Shown: positions 1-9,055, counted from the stretch's first letter. The stretch is 64,000 nt of DNA from Comamonadaceae bacterium (GCA_027486755.1 JAIXOM010000056.1:1-64000); one strand, 5' to 3'. Made by a program: numbers and translations. Notes: generated by a model not told the origin, from the letters alone.

Positions 1-189
1 GCGCTGGGCCACATTGCCCGAGCCAAGGGCATGTCGCAAGTTGCTCGTGAGGCGGGACTGGGCCGGGAGAGTCTGTACAAGGCCTTGTCGGGGGAGGGCA
101 ACCCCAGCCTGGCGACCATCCTCAAGGTGACGGCCGCGCTGGGCATCCAACTTCATGCGCAGCCCTTGCAAGCCAGATCTGCCCCATGA
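1..189 (+). CDS. Addiction-module antitoxin, HI1420 family (3' part)
   Basis: The reading frame is open from the left edge and stops at 187-189; about 62 C-terminal residues are visible. They form a helix-turn-helix of the type GMSQVAREAGLGRESLYKAL followed by GNPSLATILKVTAALG, the pattern of the putative addiction-module antidote family (COG3636/HI1420). Such antitoxins normally lie just downstream of a small RelE/HigB-like toxin gene, which would be outside the window on the left. The family role (toxin neutralisation and autorepression through the HTH) is established; activity of this copy is inferred. The start codon is not visible. Confidence 0.75.
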   Translation, partial: ALGHIARAKGMSQVAREAGLGRESLYKALSGEGNPSLATILKVTAALGIQLHAQPLQARSAP

Positions 190-203
190 TGGTGGCAGAA
201 ATG

Positions 204-230
204 AAAAGCGGCCCCCGCAGGGGCCGCGTT
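204..230 (-). terminator. Rho-independent terminator of ahpF
   Basis: A perfect 8-bp stem (208-215 with 220-227) with a 4-base loop. Read on the minus strand it is followed by a short T run (complement of 204-207). It lies about 20 bases beyond the ahpF stop codon and probably ends the ahpC-ahpF transcript; it also sits just after the convergent antitoxin gene. Confidence 0.75.
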
Positions 231-250
231 ATCACAGCCTGCGCGCAGGC

Positions 251-1849
251 TCAGTGAGCCAGGGCGCTTTCCCGTTCTTCTTTCTGGGCCACGGTTGGCA
301 GCCGCATCAGGTGGTCAAAGGCCGCCAGCGCTGCCTTGGCGCCGTCGCCGGCGGCAATCACGATCTGCTTGAAGGGCACGGTGGTGCAGTCGCCGGCGGC
401 GAACACGCCGCTCAGGTTGGTGTGGCCTTTGGCGTCGACCTCGACTTCACCAAAGCGGCTGAGCGAGAGTGTGCCCTTGAGCCATTCGGTGTTGGGCACC
501 AAGCCAATCTGCACGAACACGCCTTCGAGCGCCACGGTCTCCTCCTGACTGCTGGCGCGGTCGCGCAGCACCAGGCCATTGACTTTGCCCGCCGCGCCGG
601 TGATCTCGGTGGTCTGGGTGTTCAGGCGGATGCTCACATTGGGAAGGCTTTTGAGCTTGGCCACCAGCACCGCGTCGGCTTTGAGCTGCTCGGCAAATTC
701 CACCAGACTGACGTGCTCCACGATGCCTGCCAGGTCGATGGCCGCTTCCACGCCGGAGTTGCCGCCGCCGATCACCGCCACGCGTTTGCCCTTGAACAGC
801 GGCCCGTCGCAGTGCGGGCAGTAAGCCACGCCTTTGTTCTTGTATTCCTGCTCGCCAGGCACGTTGATGTTGCGCCAGCGCGCACCGGTGGAGATGATGA
901 CGCTGCGCGCCTTGAGCGTGCCGCCGTTTTCCATGCGCACCTGCACCAGGCCGCCGGGCTCGCTGGCGGGAGTGAGCTCGACCGCGCGTTGCTGCGTCAT
1001 GGTTTCCACGCCGTAGTGCCTGACATGCGCTTGCAGAGCGGCCGAGAGCTTGGGGCCGTCGGTCTCCAGCACCGAGATGTAGTTTTCGATGCCCATGGTG
1101 TCATTGACCTGGCCGCCCAGGTTCTCGGCGGCGATGCCGGTGCGTATGCCCTTGCGGGCGGCGTAGACGGCGGCTGCAGCGCCTGCCGGGCCGCCGCCGA
1201 CGATCAGCATGTCGTAGGGATCCTTGGCGTCCAACTTGGCGGCCTCGCGCGCGCCGGCGCCGGTGTCGAGTTTGGCGACGATTTCTTCCACGCTCATGCG
1301 GCCCGATCCAAACACCTGGCCGTTAAGGAAGACCATGGGCACGGCCATGATCTCGCGCGCCTCGACTTCCTTCTGGAAGGCGCCGCCTTCAATCACCACC
1401 GTCTGGACCTTGGGGTTGAAGATGGCCATCAGCGACAGCGCCTGCACCACGTCCGGGCAGTTGTGGCAGGAGAGGGACATATAGACCTCGAACTGGAAGT
1501 CACCGTCGAGCGCGCGGATGCTGTCCAGCACTTCCTGCTCCACCTTGGGCGGGTGGCCGCCGGTCCACAGCAGGGCCAGCACCAGGGAGGTGAACTCATG
1601 GCCCAGGGGCAGGCCCGCAAAGCGTACGCCGCTGGTCTGGCCTTCGCGGGCGACCACAAAAGAGGGCTGGCGTGCGTCCTGGCCGTTCCAGACGACCGAG
1701 ACCTTGTCGCTCAAGGACGCGATGGTCTGCAGCAACTCGCGCATCTCGGCCGCAGTGGCGCTGTCATCGAGCGAGGCGATCAGGCGGATGGGCTGGCGCA
1801 GCAGGCCGAGGTACTGCTGCAGCTGGGCTTTGAGGGTGTCGTCGAGCAT
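251..1849 (-). CDS. ahpF: Alkyl hydroperoxide reductase subunit F
   Basis: A 532-residue flavoprotein disulfide reductase, the usual AhpF length, that passes electrons from NADH to AhpC in the cytoplasm. The N-terminal double-thioredoxin-fold domain carries the redox pair CHNC (C128/C131). The C-terminal thioredoxin-reductase-like part has the FAD motif [14 protein letters not shown] (about residue 218), the active-site pair CPHC (C344/C347) and the pyridine-nucleotide motif GGGNSG. The ATG at 1849 was chosen because AGGAG lies 7 bases upstream; in-frame codons further upstream would add 28 residues with no family counterpart. It lies 96 bases after ahpC on the same strand, the standard operon order. 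Confidence 0.97.
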   Translation of the reverse strand: MLDDTLKAQLQQYLGLLRQPIRLIASLDDSATAAEMRELLQTIASLSDKVSVVWNGQDARQPSFVVAREGQTSGVRFAGLPLGHEFTSLVLALLWTGGHPPKVEQEVLDSIRALDGDFQFEVYMSLSCHNCPDVVQALSLMAIFNPKVQTVVIEGGAFQKEVEAREIMAVPMVFLNGQVFGSGRMSVEEIVAKLDTGAGAREAAKLDAKDPYDMLIVGGGPAGAAAAVYAARKGIRTGIAAENLGGQVNDTMGIENYISVLETDGPKLSAALQAHVRHYGVETMTQQRAVELTPASEPGGLVQVRMENGGTLKARSVIISTGARWRNINVPGEQEYKNKGVAYCPHCDGPLFKGKRVAVIGGGNSGVEAAIDLAGIVEHVSLVEFAEQLKADAVLVAKLKSLPNVSIRLNTQTTEITGAAGKVNGLVLRDRASSQEETVALEGVFVQIGLVPNTEWLKGTLSLSRFGEVEVDAKGHTNLSGVFAAGDCTTVPFKQIVIAAGDGAKAALAAFDHLMRLPTVAQKEERESALAH

Positions 1850-1945
1850 GGCTATCTCCTGGGGGCAATTTGCTGAACACAGCGCACGCTTGTGGCATGC
1901 GCTGCATTCAACGCCCTGCGGTGTGCAGGGCATAAGGCGGTCGGC

Positions 1946-2509
1946 TTAGATCTTGCCGACGAGTTCGAGCGAGGGCGCAAGGGTCTTGGCGCCTTCGTTC
2001 CATTTGGCCGGGCACACCTGGCCGGGGTTGGCGGCGGTGTACTGGGCGGCCTTGAGCTTGCGCAGCGTCTCTTTGACGTCGCGGGCGATTTCGTTGGAGT
2101 GCACTTCCATGGTCTTGATCACACCGTCGGGGTTGATCACGAAGGTGCCGCGCAGGGCCAGACCTTCTTCAGGGATGTGCACGCCGAAGGCGTTGGTCAG
2201 GGCGTGGGTGGGGTCGCCCACCAAAGGGAACTTGGCCTTGCCCACGGCGGGCGAGGTCTCGTGCCAGACCTTGTGCGAGAAGTGCGTGTCGGTGGTGACG
2301 ATGTAGACCTCGGTGCCCAGTTTCTGGAACTCGGCGTAGTTGTCGGCCGCGTCCTCGACTTCGGTGGGGCAGTTGAAGGTAAAAGCGGCCGGCATGAAGA
2401 TCAGCACCGACCATTTGCCCTTCAGGCTCTGCTCGGTGACTTCAATGAACTTGCCGTTGTGGAAGGCCTGGGTCTTGAAGGGCTGGACGGGGGTGTTGAT
2501 CAGGGACAT
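1946..2509 (-). CDS. ahpC: Alkyl hydroperoxide reductase subunit C (peroxiredoxin)
   Basis: A 187-residue typical 2-Cys peroxiredoxin, the same length as the E. coli protein. The peroxidatic cysteine is C47 in FTFNCPTEVEDAAD and the resolving cysteine is C166 in GQVCPAKW. It reduces hydrogen peroxide, alkyl peroxides and peroxynitrite and is recycled by AhpF, encoded directly downstream. The ATG at 2509 starts at MSLINTPVQPF as in homologues; the frame extends 36 codons upstream through AT-rich leader DNA that is unlikely to be coding. An AT-rich upstream region with small palindromes may carry OxyR control, but no oxyR gene is in the window. Confidence 0.97.
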   Translation of the reverse strand: MSLINTPVQPFKTQAFHNGKFIEVTEQSLKGKWSVLIFMPAAFTFNCPTEVEDAADNYAEFQKLGTEVYIVTTDTHFSHKVWHETSPAVGKAKFPLVGDPTHALTNAFGVHIPEEGLALRGTFVINPDGVIKTMEVHSNEIARDVKETLRKLKAAQYTAANPGQVCPAKWNEGAKTLAPSLELVGKI

Positions 2510-2585
2510 GTGGATTCCGTTTTTGAGGTGAAGAGATGAATTCCTGAGCGGGTTTGCTGTTGGAATGGCGTGAATAATAGTTTTT

Positions 2586-2630
2586 AATAATTGGGTGATC
2601 CAATTGATTGTCTGCATCTATCCGATAGTC
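2586..2630. promoter_or_regulatory. Candidate regulatory region of ahpC
   Basis: This AT-rich patch sits about 80-120 bases upstream of ahpC in otherwise GC-rich DNA. It holds two small perfect inverted repeats: AATTGG-N5-CCAATT at 2589-2605 and CTATC-C-GATAG at 2618-2628. The second contains the CTAT/ATAG half-sites typical of OxyR operators, but the spacing does not follow the canonical ATAG-N7-CTAT pattern, so OxyR binding is only a possibility. Confidence 0.35.
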
Positions 2631-2754
2631 AAAATGTTGCGGTGCAGCAAAAAGACCGCCCTGGCTGTGCTGGGGGGGGCCGCTCGGGTGGGTGGCTGTC
2701 GCCCGTGGTACCGCTGGGCGGCGGCGGCCCCAGCCGTGCAGGTACATTCGGTAG

Positions 2755-3987
2755 ATGCCCGTAGAGCCCCCCATCTACCGAGACCCGCAGTACCAAAGGC
2801 TGTGGGCGGTGGGCAGTCTGGTGGGGCTGGTGCGCTGGATCGAGATTCTGGCTTTCGCGGTCTTCACCTATGAGCACACCCAGTCGGCAATGTGGGTGGC
2901 CAGCCTGATGATGCTGCGCATGGTGCCTCTGGCCCTTTTTGGGCTGTCGCTGGGCGCGCTGGCATCGCGGGTATCGCGCCCGCGCTTGCTGCTGCTCTTG
3001 CATGGGGTGGTGTTCGCTACCGGTGGGGCTTTGCTGCTGCTGTCCCTTTTTGGGCAGGTTCAGGTCTGGCACCTGGTCCTCGCCAGCGGCTTGAGCGGCC
3101 TGCTGTGGGCCAGCGATATGCCGCTGCGCCGGGGCTTGATGGCCGATATCGCCGGCCCCCGGCGAGTGGCTCAGGCCATGTCGATCGATTCGGTCTCCTC
3201 CAGCGCCTGCAGGCTGATCGGCCCGGCTCTGGGCGGGCTCTTGATGGCACGCGGCGGCTTGTCCCTTGTCTTTGTTTTTTCGGTGCTGCTGTTTTTGCCG
3301 GCCTTGTTGGCCTTGGCGAGTTTGAGCGAGCCGCGCAGCGCGCCCCAGGTCGGCGGGCTGTCTTTGCGTGCCACTCTAGCTGGCGGCTGGCAGGCGGTGC
3401 GCGAGTCGCCGCGTTTGCGGGCGGTGCTGTGGCTGACCGTCATCTTTAACGTCTTTGCCTGGCCGGTGATGAGCATGGTGCCGGTGATAGGCCAGGAGCG
3501 TCTGCAGCTCGATCCCGAGGGGGTGGGCATGCTGGCCAGCCTGGACGGCGTCGGCGCTGTGCTGGGCTCGGTGCTGCTCAGTTTTGCTGCTGCCAGGCTA
3601 CGCCACGGGCGGCTGTATCTGGGGGCTATTTTGAGTTTCATGGTGCTGCAGATGCTGCTGGCCTGGAGCCCGCAGCTGCTGCTGACAGCCGCCGCCTTGC
3701 TGGTTCTGGGGGCTGCGCAGACGGGTTTTGGGGTGATGCAGGCTACCTTGGTTTACACCTCAACGCAGGCGAGCCAGCGGGCTCAGGCCATGGGCGTCAT
3801 GACCATGTGCATCGGCGCTTCGCCCCTGGGTTTTTTGCTGGTCGGGGCGCTGGCCGAGCGGCTGGGGGCGCCTTGGGCGATCTCGGTCTGCGCGGTGTGT
3901 GGTTTGCTGGCGGTGGCCCTGACCTGGCGCCTGTGCCGCACTTGCCTGCGCGAGCCCAGCGCCCTGGCGGGACCGGTGCGCGGCTGA
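2755..3987 (+). CDS. MFS transporter, EntS/MFS_3-like
   Basis: A 410-residue membrane protein with about 12 hydrophobic segments in two halves separated by a central loop (about residues 190-215). The N-terminus begins IYRDPQYQRLW, and a basic loop ASRVSRPR lies between TM2 and TM3, both common in the MFS_3 group that includes the enterobactin exporter EntS. It probably exports a small molecule by proton antiport; the substrate cannot be told. It stands alone between divergent ahpC and the convergent LysR gene. ATG 2755 is used; no strong ribosome binding site is visible. Confidence 0.8.
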   Translation: MPVEPPIYRDPQYQRLWAVGSLVGLVRWIEILAFAVFTYEHTQSAMWVASLMMLRMVPLALFGLSLGALASRVSRPRLLLLLHGVVFATGGALLLLSLFGQVQVWHLVLASGLSGLLWASDMPLRRGLMADIAGPRRVAQAMSIDSVSSSACRLIGPALGGLLMARGGLSLVFVFSVLLFLPALLALASLSEPRSAPQVGGLSLRATLAGGWQAVRESPRLRAVLWLTVIFNVFAWPVMSMVPVIGQERLQLDPEGVGMLASLDGVGAVLGSVLLSFAAARLRHGRLYLGAILSFMVLQMLLAWSPQLLLTAAALLVLGAAQTGFGVMQATLVYTSTQASQRAQAMGVMTMCIGASPLGFLLVGALAERLGAPWAISVCAVCGLLAVALTWRLCRTCLREPSALAGPVRG

Positions 3988-4002
3988 ACCTGACCTCGCC
4001 CT

Positions 4003-4914
4003 TCAAGCCCTCGGCGGCGCGGCTGCCACCACTTGTTCAAGCCGCAGGTGCTGGGTCAGCCATTGCAGCAGCATGTGGATGCGCGGCACGTCCAGGCGTT
4101 TGAGCGGCACCAGGGCTTTGAGCCAGATATCGGCAAAGCGCAGGCCGGGCAGCAACTCGACCAGCTCGCCGCTGGCGATCCGCGGGCCGGCCAGATAGTC
4201 GGAGACCATGCCTATGCCCAGGCCCTGCACGCAGGCCTGGCACAGGGCCACGCCGTCGTTGGTCAGCAGCTTGGGCCGTACCTCCACGCCCAGCCGGCCC
4301 TGGGGCGACTCAAACTCCCAATAGGAGCCCGAGGTCATGAAGACCAGGCAGTCATGCTCGACCAGATCGGCCACCCGGCTGGGCGCGCCCCGGCGCTTGA
4401 GGTAGGCCGGCGAGGCGCACAGCCGCCGGCGTATCGGCGCCAGCGGGAAGTCGCGCACCTGGCCGTAGAGCTCGGGCAGGGCGCCGATGGCGATGTCAAA
4501 GCCTTCTTCCAGCGGGTTGACGGTGCGGTCGGCCAGCACCACGTCCATGCTGACCCGCGGCTGCTCGAGCATGAAGCGCTGCATCAGCTCGCTCAGGTGC
4601 AGCGTGCCCAGGGTGGTGGGGATCTTGACCCGGATATGGCCCTCCAGCGCGCCGCTGGCCTGGGCCATGCCGGCCATCGTGTCTTGCATCTGCCGCACCA
4701 GGGTGCGCACCTGCGGCAGGTAGCGCTCGCCCACATCGGTCAGGCTGAGCTTGCGGGTGCTGCGCACAAACAGCGGCGCCTTGATCCGCCATTCGAGCTG
4801 GGCAATCCGCTTGGTGATGACCGAGGGCGCCAGTTGCTGGCGGCGTGCCACCTCGGAGAAGCTGCCGGCATCGGCGACTGCGATAAAGGCTTCTAGATTG
4901 GCCAGGGTGTCCAT
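4003..4914 (-). CDS. LysR-family transcriptional regulator
   Basis: 303 residues, the normal LTTR length. An N-terminal winged HTH (LEAFIAVADAGSFSEVARR, then APSVITKRIAQLE) is followed by a periplasmic-binding-like effector domain from about residue 90. It is divergent from the decarboxylase/Bug/monooxygenase operon starting at 5023, with 108 bases between the start codons, the usual arrangement for an LTTR that controls its neighbour in response to a pathway intermediate. The effector is unknown. Confidence 0.9.
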   Translation of the reverse strand: MDTLANLEAFIAVADAGSFSEVARRQQLAPSVITKRIAQLEWRIKAPLFVRSTRKLSLTDVGERYLPQVRTLVRQMQDTMAGMAQASGALEGHIRVKIPTTLGTLHLSELMQRFMLEQPRVSMDVVLADRTVNPLEEGFDIAIGALPELYGQVRDFPLAPIRRRLCASPAYLKRRGAPSRVADLVEHDCLVFMTSGSYWEFESPQGRLGVEVRPKLLTNDGVALCQACVQGLGIGMVSDYLAGPRIASGELVELLPGLRFADIWLKALVPLKRLDVPRIHMLLQWLTQHLRLEQVVAAAPPRA

Positions 4915-5022
4915 GGTTTATTGTTCGCGATTTCGCAAAAGTGAATGCACAAAACGCCTATTGTGTGGGTTTTTGCAAATAAATATGATTCTTCCCTTCT
5001 TCCTTCAACAGCAGGTCCAACC
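4915..5022. promoter_or_regulatory. Divergent promoter region of LysR gene and aromatic operon
   Basis: A 108-base spacer between divergent start codons, AT-richer than its surroundings. It contains a T-N11-A type sequence at 4924-4938 (TTCGCGATTTCGCAA), the general form of LysR-family binding sites. I did not find a convincing -35/-10 pair. Confidence 0.35.
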
Positions 5023-6063
5023 ATGTCCGACAAGCCTTATCTGCGCATCGCCACCGAAGAGGCCTTCGCGCCGCCCGAGATGATCCGCATCTATGAAAAG
5101 ATCCTGGCCGGCAGCGATGTCGATCCCGGCTTCAAGGGGCTGATGGGCTTTTACATGAGCAGCCCGAGCGAGCGGGCGCAGCACATCATGCGCTGCTTGC
5201 AGGACCTCGACCAGATTCGCATCGCCCATATGGATGAGGCCGGCATTGATCACCAGGTGCTGGCTATGACCGCGCCGGGCGTGCAGATCATGGACAAAGC
5301 CACAGCGGTCTCGTTTGCCCGGGTGGCCAACGACCAGCTGGCCGATGCGGTGCGCCGTCACCCCACGCGCTTTACCGGCATGATTTCGGTGCCGGTGCAG
5401 GATCCGCAGGAGGCGGCCAAGGAAATCGAGCGCGGGGTGACGAAGCTGGGCATGCATTCGGTGGTGATCAACTCGCACACCCATGGCGAGTATTTGTCCG
5501 ATCCCAAGTTCTGGGACATCTTTGCCGCTGCCGAGCAGCACGGCGCGCCGATCTACCTGCACCCCAACTCGCTGCCGCGCAATATGCTCGAGCCCTTCCA
5601 GGAATGCGGGCTCGACGGCGCGATTTACGGCTTTGGGGTTGAGACCGGGCTGCATGCGCTGCGCATCATCACCGCCGGCGTGTTCGATCGCTTTCCCAAG
5701 CTGCAGATGATCATCGGCCACATGGGCGAGGCGCTGCCGTTTTGGTCCTACCGGCTCGACTACATGCACCAGGCCACGGTGCGCTCCAAGCGCTATGAGA
5801 GCATCAAGCCGCTCCAGAAAAAGCCCAGCGACTACCTGCGCGAGAACTTCTACATCACCAACAGCGGCGTGGCTTGGGAGCCGGCCATCAAGTTCACCCA
5901 GTCCGTCGTAGGGACAGACCGGGTGCTCTACGCCATGGACTATCCTTACCAGTATGCTGTCGATGAAGTGCAACTGCTCGACCGCATGGACATGAGCGCT
6001 GAAGACAAGAAGAAGTTCTTCCAGACCAACGCGCAGAAGGTGTTCGGCATCGGCCCACTCTGA
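5023..6063 (+). CDS. Amidohydrolase-2 family protein, probable aromatic acid decarboxylase
   Basis: 346 residues starting MSDKPYLRIATEEAFAPP. The EEAF motif (residues 12-15), a metal-ligand histidine in IYLHPNSL, IIGHMGEALPF and the aspartate in YAMDYPYQ are the signature of the gamma-resorcylate / 2,3-dihydroxybenzoate decarboxylase branch of amidohydrolases, which remove a ring carboxylate ortho to a hydroxyl with a divalent metal. ATG 5023 is preferred over an in-frame upstream ATG at 4945 because homologues begin near the EEAF strand. It is first in an operon with a Bug protein and a flavin monooxygenase, which suggests decarboxylation plus ring hydroxylation of an aromatic acid. The exact substrate is unknown. 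Confidence 0.85.
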   Translation: MSDKPYLRIATEEAFAPPEMIRIYEKILAGSDVDPGFKGLMGFYMSSPSERAQHIMRCLQDLDQIRIAHMDEAGIDHQVLAMTAPGVQIMDKATAVSFARVANDQLADAVRRHPTRFTGMISVPVQDPQEAAKEIERGVTKLGMHSVVINSHTHGEYLSDPKFWDIFAAAEQHGAPIYLHPNSLPRNMLEPFQECGLDGAIYGFGVETGLHALRIITAGVFDRFPKLQMIIGHMGEALPFWSYRLDYMHQATVRSKRYESIKPLQKKPSDYLRENFYITNSGVAWEPAIKFTQSVVGTDRVLYAMDYPYQYAVDEVQLLDRMDMSAEDKKKFFQTNAQKVFGIGPL

Positions 6064-6089
6064 TTGACTTTTTTTCAGGAGACCCACCC

Positions 6090-7061
6090 ATGAAATTTCA
6101 TTTGCAAGGCCGGCGTGCGCTGCTGGCGCTGGCTGCCTCGGTCATCGGCCTGAGCGCCCAGGCGCAGGCCTGGCCCACCCAGAGTGTGCGCATCGTGGTG
6201 CCCTTTACTGCCGGCACCGGAATGGACACGATTGCAAGGGCTGTGGGCCCGCGCCTGAGCGAGCGTCTGGGCCAGCCGGTGGTCGTCGTCAACCAGCCCG
6301 GCGCCAGTGGCAACATTGGCGCCGATGCGGTGGCCAAGGCCACTGACGGCCACACGCTGCTGATGGGCGCCAACACCATGCTGATGGCCTCGCAGATGTA
6401 CAAGAGCGTGCCGTTCAATCCGGTCAAGGACTTCGCACCGATCTCCATGGCCGCCTACGGTACCTTGATGCTGGTGGCCCACCCCAAGACCGGCATCAAG
6501 TCCATGCCCGAGCTGATTGCACAGGCCAAGGCTCGTCCGGGCGGTATTTCCTTTGGTTCGCCGGGCGTGGGTACGCCGCACCACATGGCGATGGAACTCT
6601 TTAAGGTGCAGACCAGTCTGTTCATGCTGCATGTGCCCTACCGGGGTACGGCCGGCTACACCCAGGACCTGCTGGCTGGCGAGCTCAATGTCGGCTTCTT
6701 GCCCGTGCACATTGCCCAGGGTTTTGTGCGCGATGGCAAGCTCAACGCGCTGGCTGTTGGCAGTGCCAAGCGCCATCCGGTGGCACCGGCTGTGGCCACT
6801 TTTGAAGAGCAGGGCGTCAAGGGGGTAGAGGTCGACCTGTGGTATGCCTTCTTTGCCCCGGCCAAGATGCCCGCGCCCGTGGTGGCCCGGCTTAACACCG
6901 AGATCGCCAGTATTGTTCGCAGCAATGAGGTCAAGGATCTGCTGGGCCGCGCCGGCATGGACGCCTCGGCCTCGACGGTCGATGAGCTGATCCAGCTCAC
7001 GCAAAAGGACTACCCCCGTTGGGGCGCGGTGATCAAGCGCAACGGCCTGTCGGCAGAGTAA
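6090..7061 (+). CDS. Bug/TctC-type tripartite tricarboxylate-transporter binding protein
   Basis: 323 residues with a Sec signal peptide (basic MKFHLQGRR, hydrophobic core, AQA cleavage site before WPTQSVRIVVPF). The family signatures follow: VPFTAGTGMDTIAR, VVVNQPGASGNIGADAV and DFAPISMAAYGT. Bug proteins are periplasmic receptors that deliver organic acids to TctAB or act as sensors; no TctA/TctB genes are nearby, which is common. It lies 26 bases after the decarboxylase and 2 bases before the monooxygenase start, so it probably binds the same aromatic acid. Confidence 0.93.
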   Translation: MKFHLQGRRALLALAASVIGLSAQAQAWPTQSVRIVVPFTAGTGMDTIARAVGPRLSERLGQPVVVVNQPGASGNIGADAVAKATDGHTLLMGANTMLMASQMYKSVPFNPVKDFAPISMAAYGTLMLVAHPKTGIKSMPELIAQAKARPGGISFGSPGVGTPHHMAMELFKVQTSLFMLHVPYRGTAGYTQDLLAGELNVGFLPVHIAQGFVRDGKLNALAVGSAKRHPVAPAVATFEEQGVKGVEVDLWYAFFAPAKMPAPVVARLNTEIASIVRSNEVKDLLGRAGMDASASTVDELIQLTQKDYPRWGAVIKRNGLSAE

Positions 7062-7063
7062 GC

Positions 7064-8311
7064 ATGGCTGCGCAGCGTGATCTGGGCGTCGTGGTGGTCG
7101 GTGGCGGCATCGCCGGACTGGCTTTTGCCCTGTCTTTGCACCAGCGGGGCATTGCGTGCGACGTGTACGAGAGCGTGCCGCAGGTCAAGGAGCTGGGCGT
7201 GGGCATCACGCTGCTGCCCCATGGCATGCGTGAGCTGTCGGCGCTCGGGGTGCAGCCGCAGATCGAGGCGGCGGGCATCGAGAACCTCGAGAGTGTGTTT
7301 TTCAGCCGCCACGGCCAGTACATCTACCGCGAGCCGCGCGGCCGCCACGCCGGCTACCCTTTGCCCGAGATCGGCATAAGTCGGGGTAAGCTGCACCGCA
7401 TCTTGTTTGAAGCGGCGGTGCAGCGCTTGGGCGCCGACCGCATTCACACCGACCATCGCTGCGCCGGCTTGACGCAAGACGAGACGGGCGTGACGGTGCA
7501 CTTTATCGACAGTAGCGGCGCGCAGCTCCCTGGCGTGCGGGCGGGCATTGTGGTGGCCTGCGACGGCATCCATTCGGCGGTGCGCAAGCAGTTCTACCCG
7601 CAGGAGAAGGTCGCTTTTGGCGGCATCAACACCTGGCGCGGCGTGACCCGCCACAAGCCCATCTTGACGGGCAAGAGCTATATGCGGGTGGGCTCGATCC
7701 GCACCGGCAAGATGGTGATCTACCCGATTGCCGACAACGTCGACGGCCAGGGCCATCAGCTGATCAACTGGGTGGCCGAGATCGAAGGCAGCACCGAGGT
7801 CATGAACGACTGGAACCGCGGCGGCCGGGCCGACGACTTCATCTCGATCTTCAAGGACTGGACCTTTGACTGGCTTGATGTCCCGGCCCTGATCCGCAAT
7901 GCCGATCAGATTTTGGAGTACCCCATGGTCGACAAGGACCCGGTGCCGCAGTGGACCTTCGGGCGGGTTACGCTCATGGGCGATGCGGCCCATCCGATGT
8001 ACCCGCGCGGCTCCAACGGCTCGGCCCAGGCCCTGATCGACGCCCGTACTCTGGCCACCGAGCTGGCCGGCCAGAGCGACCCGCTGGCTGCCTTGGCGGC
8101 CTACGAAGCCCAGCGGCGCGAGGCCACCGCCAAAGTGGTGCTGACCAACCGCAGCCAGCCGCCCGATGTGATCAACATCCGGGTGGAAGAGCTCAGCGAC
8201 GACAAGCCCTATCGTCATATCGACGATCTGATCAGCCAGGACGAGCTGCGCCAGCTCTCAGACAACTACAAGAAGATCGCCGGCTTCTCGCTGGAGGCGG
8301 TTAAGGCCTGA
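7064..8311 (+). CDS. FAD-dependent monooxygenase, PhzS-like
   Basis: 415 residues of the class A flavoprotein hydroxylase fold. It has the FAD ADP-binding motif GGGIAG (residues 13-18), a DG motif CDGIHSAVRKQFYP and the GD motif GDAAHPMYPRGSNG (about 305-318). The last form is typical of the PhzS/flavin-dependent oxidoreductase subgroup, not of classical p-hydroxybenzoate hydroxylases. It would hydroxylate an aromatic ring using NAD(P)H and O2. ATG 7064 lies 2 bases after the Bug gene stop. Third gene of the operon; a role with the decarboxylase is inferred from context. Confidence 0.87.
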   Translation: MAAQRDLGVVVVGGGIAGLAFALSLHQRGIACDVYESVPQVKELGVGITLLPHGMRELSALGVQPQIEAAGIENLESVFFSRHGQYIYREPRGRHAGYPLPEIGISRGKLHRILFEAAVQRLGADRIHTDHRCAGLTQDETGVTVHFIDSSGAQLPGVRAGIVVACDGIHSAVRKQFYPQEKVAFGGINTWRGVTRHKPILTGKSYMRVGSIRTGKMVIYPIADNVDGQGHQLINWVAEIEGSTEVMNDWNRGGRADDFISIFKDWTFDWLDVPALIRNADQILEYPMVDKDPVPQWTFGRVTLMGDAAHPMYPRGSNGSAQALIDARTLATELAGQSDPLAALAAYEAQRREATAKVVLTNRSQPPDVINIRVEELSDDKPYRHIDDLISQDELRQLSDNYKKIAGFSLEAVKA

Positions 8312-8349
8312 GCGAGGCCCCGAAGCTCCTTTCTTCGAAGGCCTCCTGC

Positions 8350-8464
8350 CCCTCACCCCCACCCTCTCCCCAGAGGGGCGAGGGAGTAAGGCAAGCCTTT
8401 CTCTCAGGCGAGCGCAGTGCCCGACTTGCTCCCTCTCCCTCTGGGAGAGGGCTGGGGTGAGGGC
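8350..8464. repeat. Long intergenic inverted repeat (REP-like)
   Basis: A roughly 36-base left arm (CCCTCACCCCCACCCTCTCC, then an AGAGGGGCGAGGGAG segment) is complementary to a right arm at 8428-8464 (CTCCCTCTCCCTCTGGGAGA, then GGGCTGGGGTGAGGG), enclosing a loop of about 45 bases. This C/T-rich versus G/A-rich palindrome is of a kind scattered between genes in many proteobacteria. It lies between the stops of two convergent genes and could act as a bidirectional transcription stop. Confidence 0.75.
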
Positions 8465-8467
8465 ACC

Positions 8468-9055
8468 TCAGTTCAGATAGCGCGGCTTGTCCTTGGGAGC
8501 TTGCTCGGGCTCTTCTTGGCCGAGCTGGGTGGCCGTATGGGGCGGTAGCAGCTGCAAATTGGGCACTTGCAGCCAGTCGGAAGTCTTCAGGGCCTGGTGC
8601 AGCAAGCGCAAGAGGCCCTGGGTCAGGCTGGCGTCCATCACCAGCTGCATATCGCGCTGGCGCTGTGCCAGGCGCTCGAGCAAAGCCACATGCAGCTTGC
8701 CGTCGGGCTGGGGCGTCAGGTTCAGCTCGGTCACCAGCAGGGGCTCTTCGCCCAGCGGTAGGACAGCGGGCTGGTCTTTGTAGGGGGTTTGAAAGTCGCC
8801 CTGGTAGGCCGCCGCCTCTTTCTGAAAATTTTGCAGAATTTGCTGCCTCTGCTCAGGCAGCGGCGCGCTCGGGTCGGGGGGCGGCAGTTGGGATTGCAGC
8901 TGGTTTTGCGAGCTCTTGTCGAGCACCGGCAGCAGCTGCAAGGTCAGGCGCCGGGTCAGCCAGATGCGAAACTCTTCGCCGCCTTGGCTGTTGATGCGCA
9001 GCAGCAGGCGGTCCTGTTCCCCGGCATAGCTGACGTTGACCTGGTGAATGTTCAT
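8468..9055 (-). CDS. Conserved hypothetical protein
   Basis: 195 residues, acidic and glutamine-rich, with no signal peptide or membrane segment. It starts MNIHQVNVSYAGEQDRLLLR and is predicted soluble with a beta-rich N-terminus and a leucine-rich helical C-terminus (LLRLLHQALKTSDWLQ). I do not recognise a functional domain. It is divergent from clpB with 106 bases between the starts. Frame quality and a length of nearly 200 codons favour a real gene. Confidence 0.65.
   Translation of the reverse strand: MNIHQVNVSYAGEQDRLLLRINSQGGEEFRIWLTRRLTLQLLPVLDKSSQNQLQSQLPPPDPSAPLPEQRQQILQNFQKEAAAYQGDFQTPYKDQPAVLPLGEEPLLVTELNLTPQPDGKLHVALLERLAQRQRDMQLVMDASLTQGLLRLLHQALKTSDWLQVPNLQLLPPHTATQLGQEEPEQAPKDKPRYLN

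Noticed and set aside
155..1876. A 573-codon plus-strand frame opposite ahpF
   Set aside because: It mirrors ahpF, has low-complexity His/Gly/Ala-rich composition and no domain; ahpF is certain.
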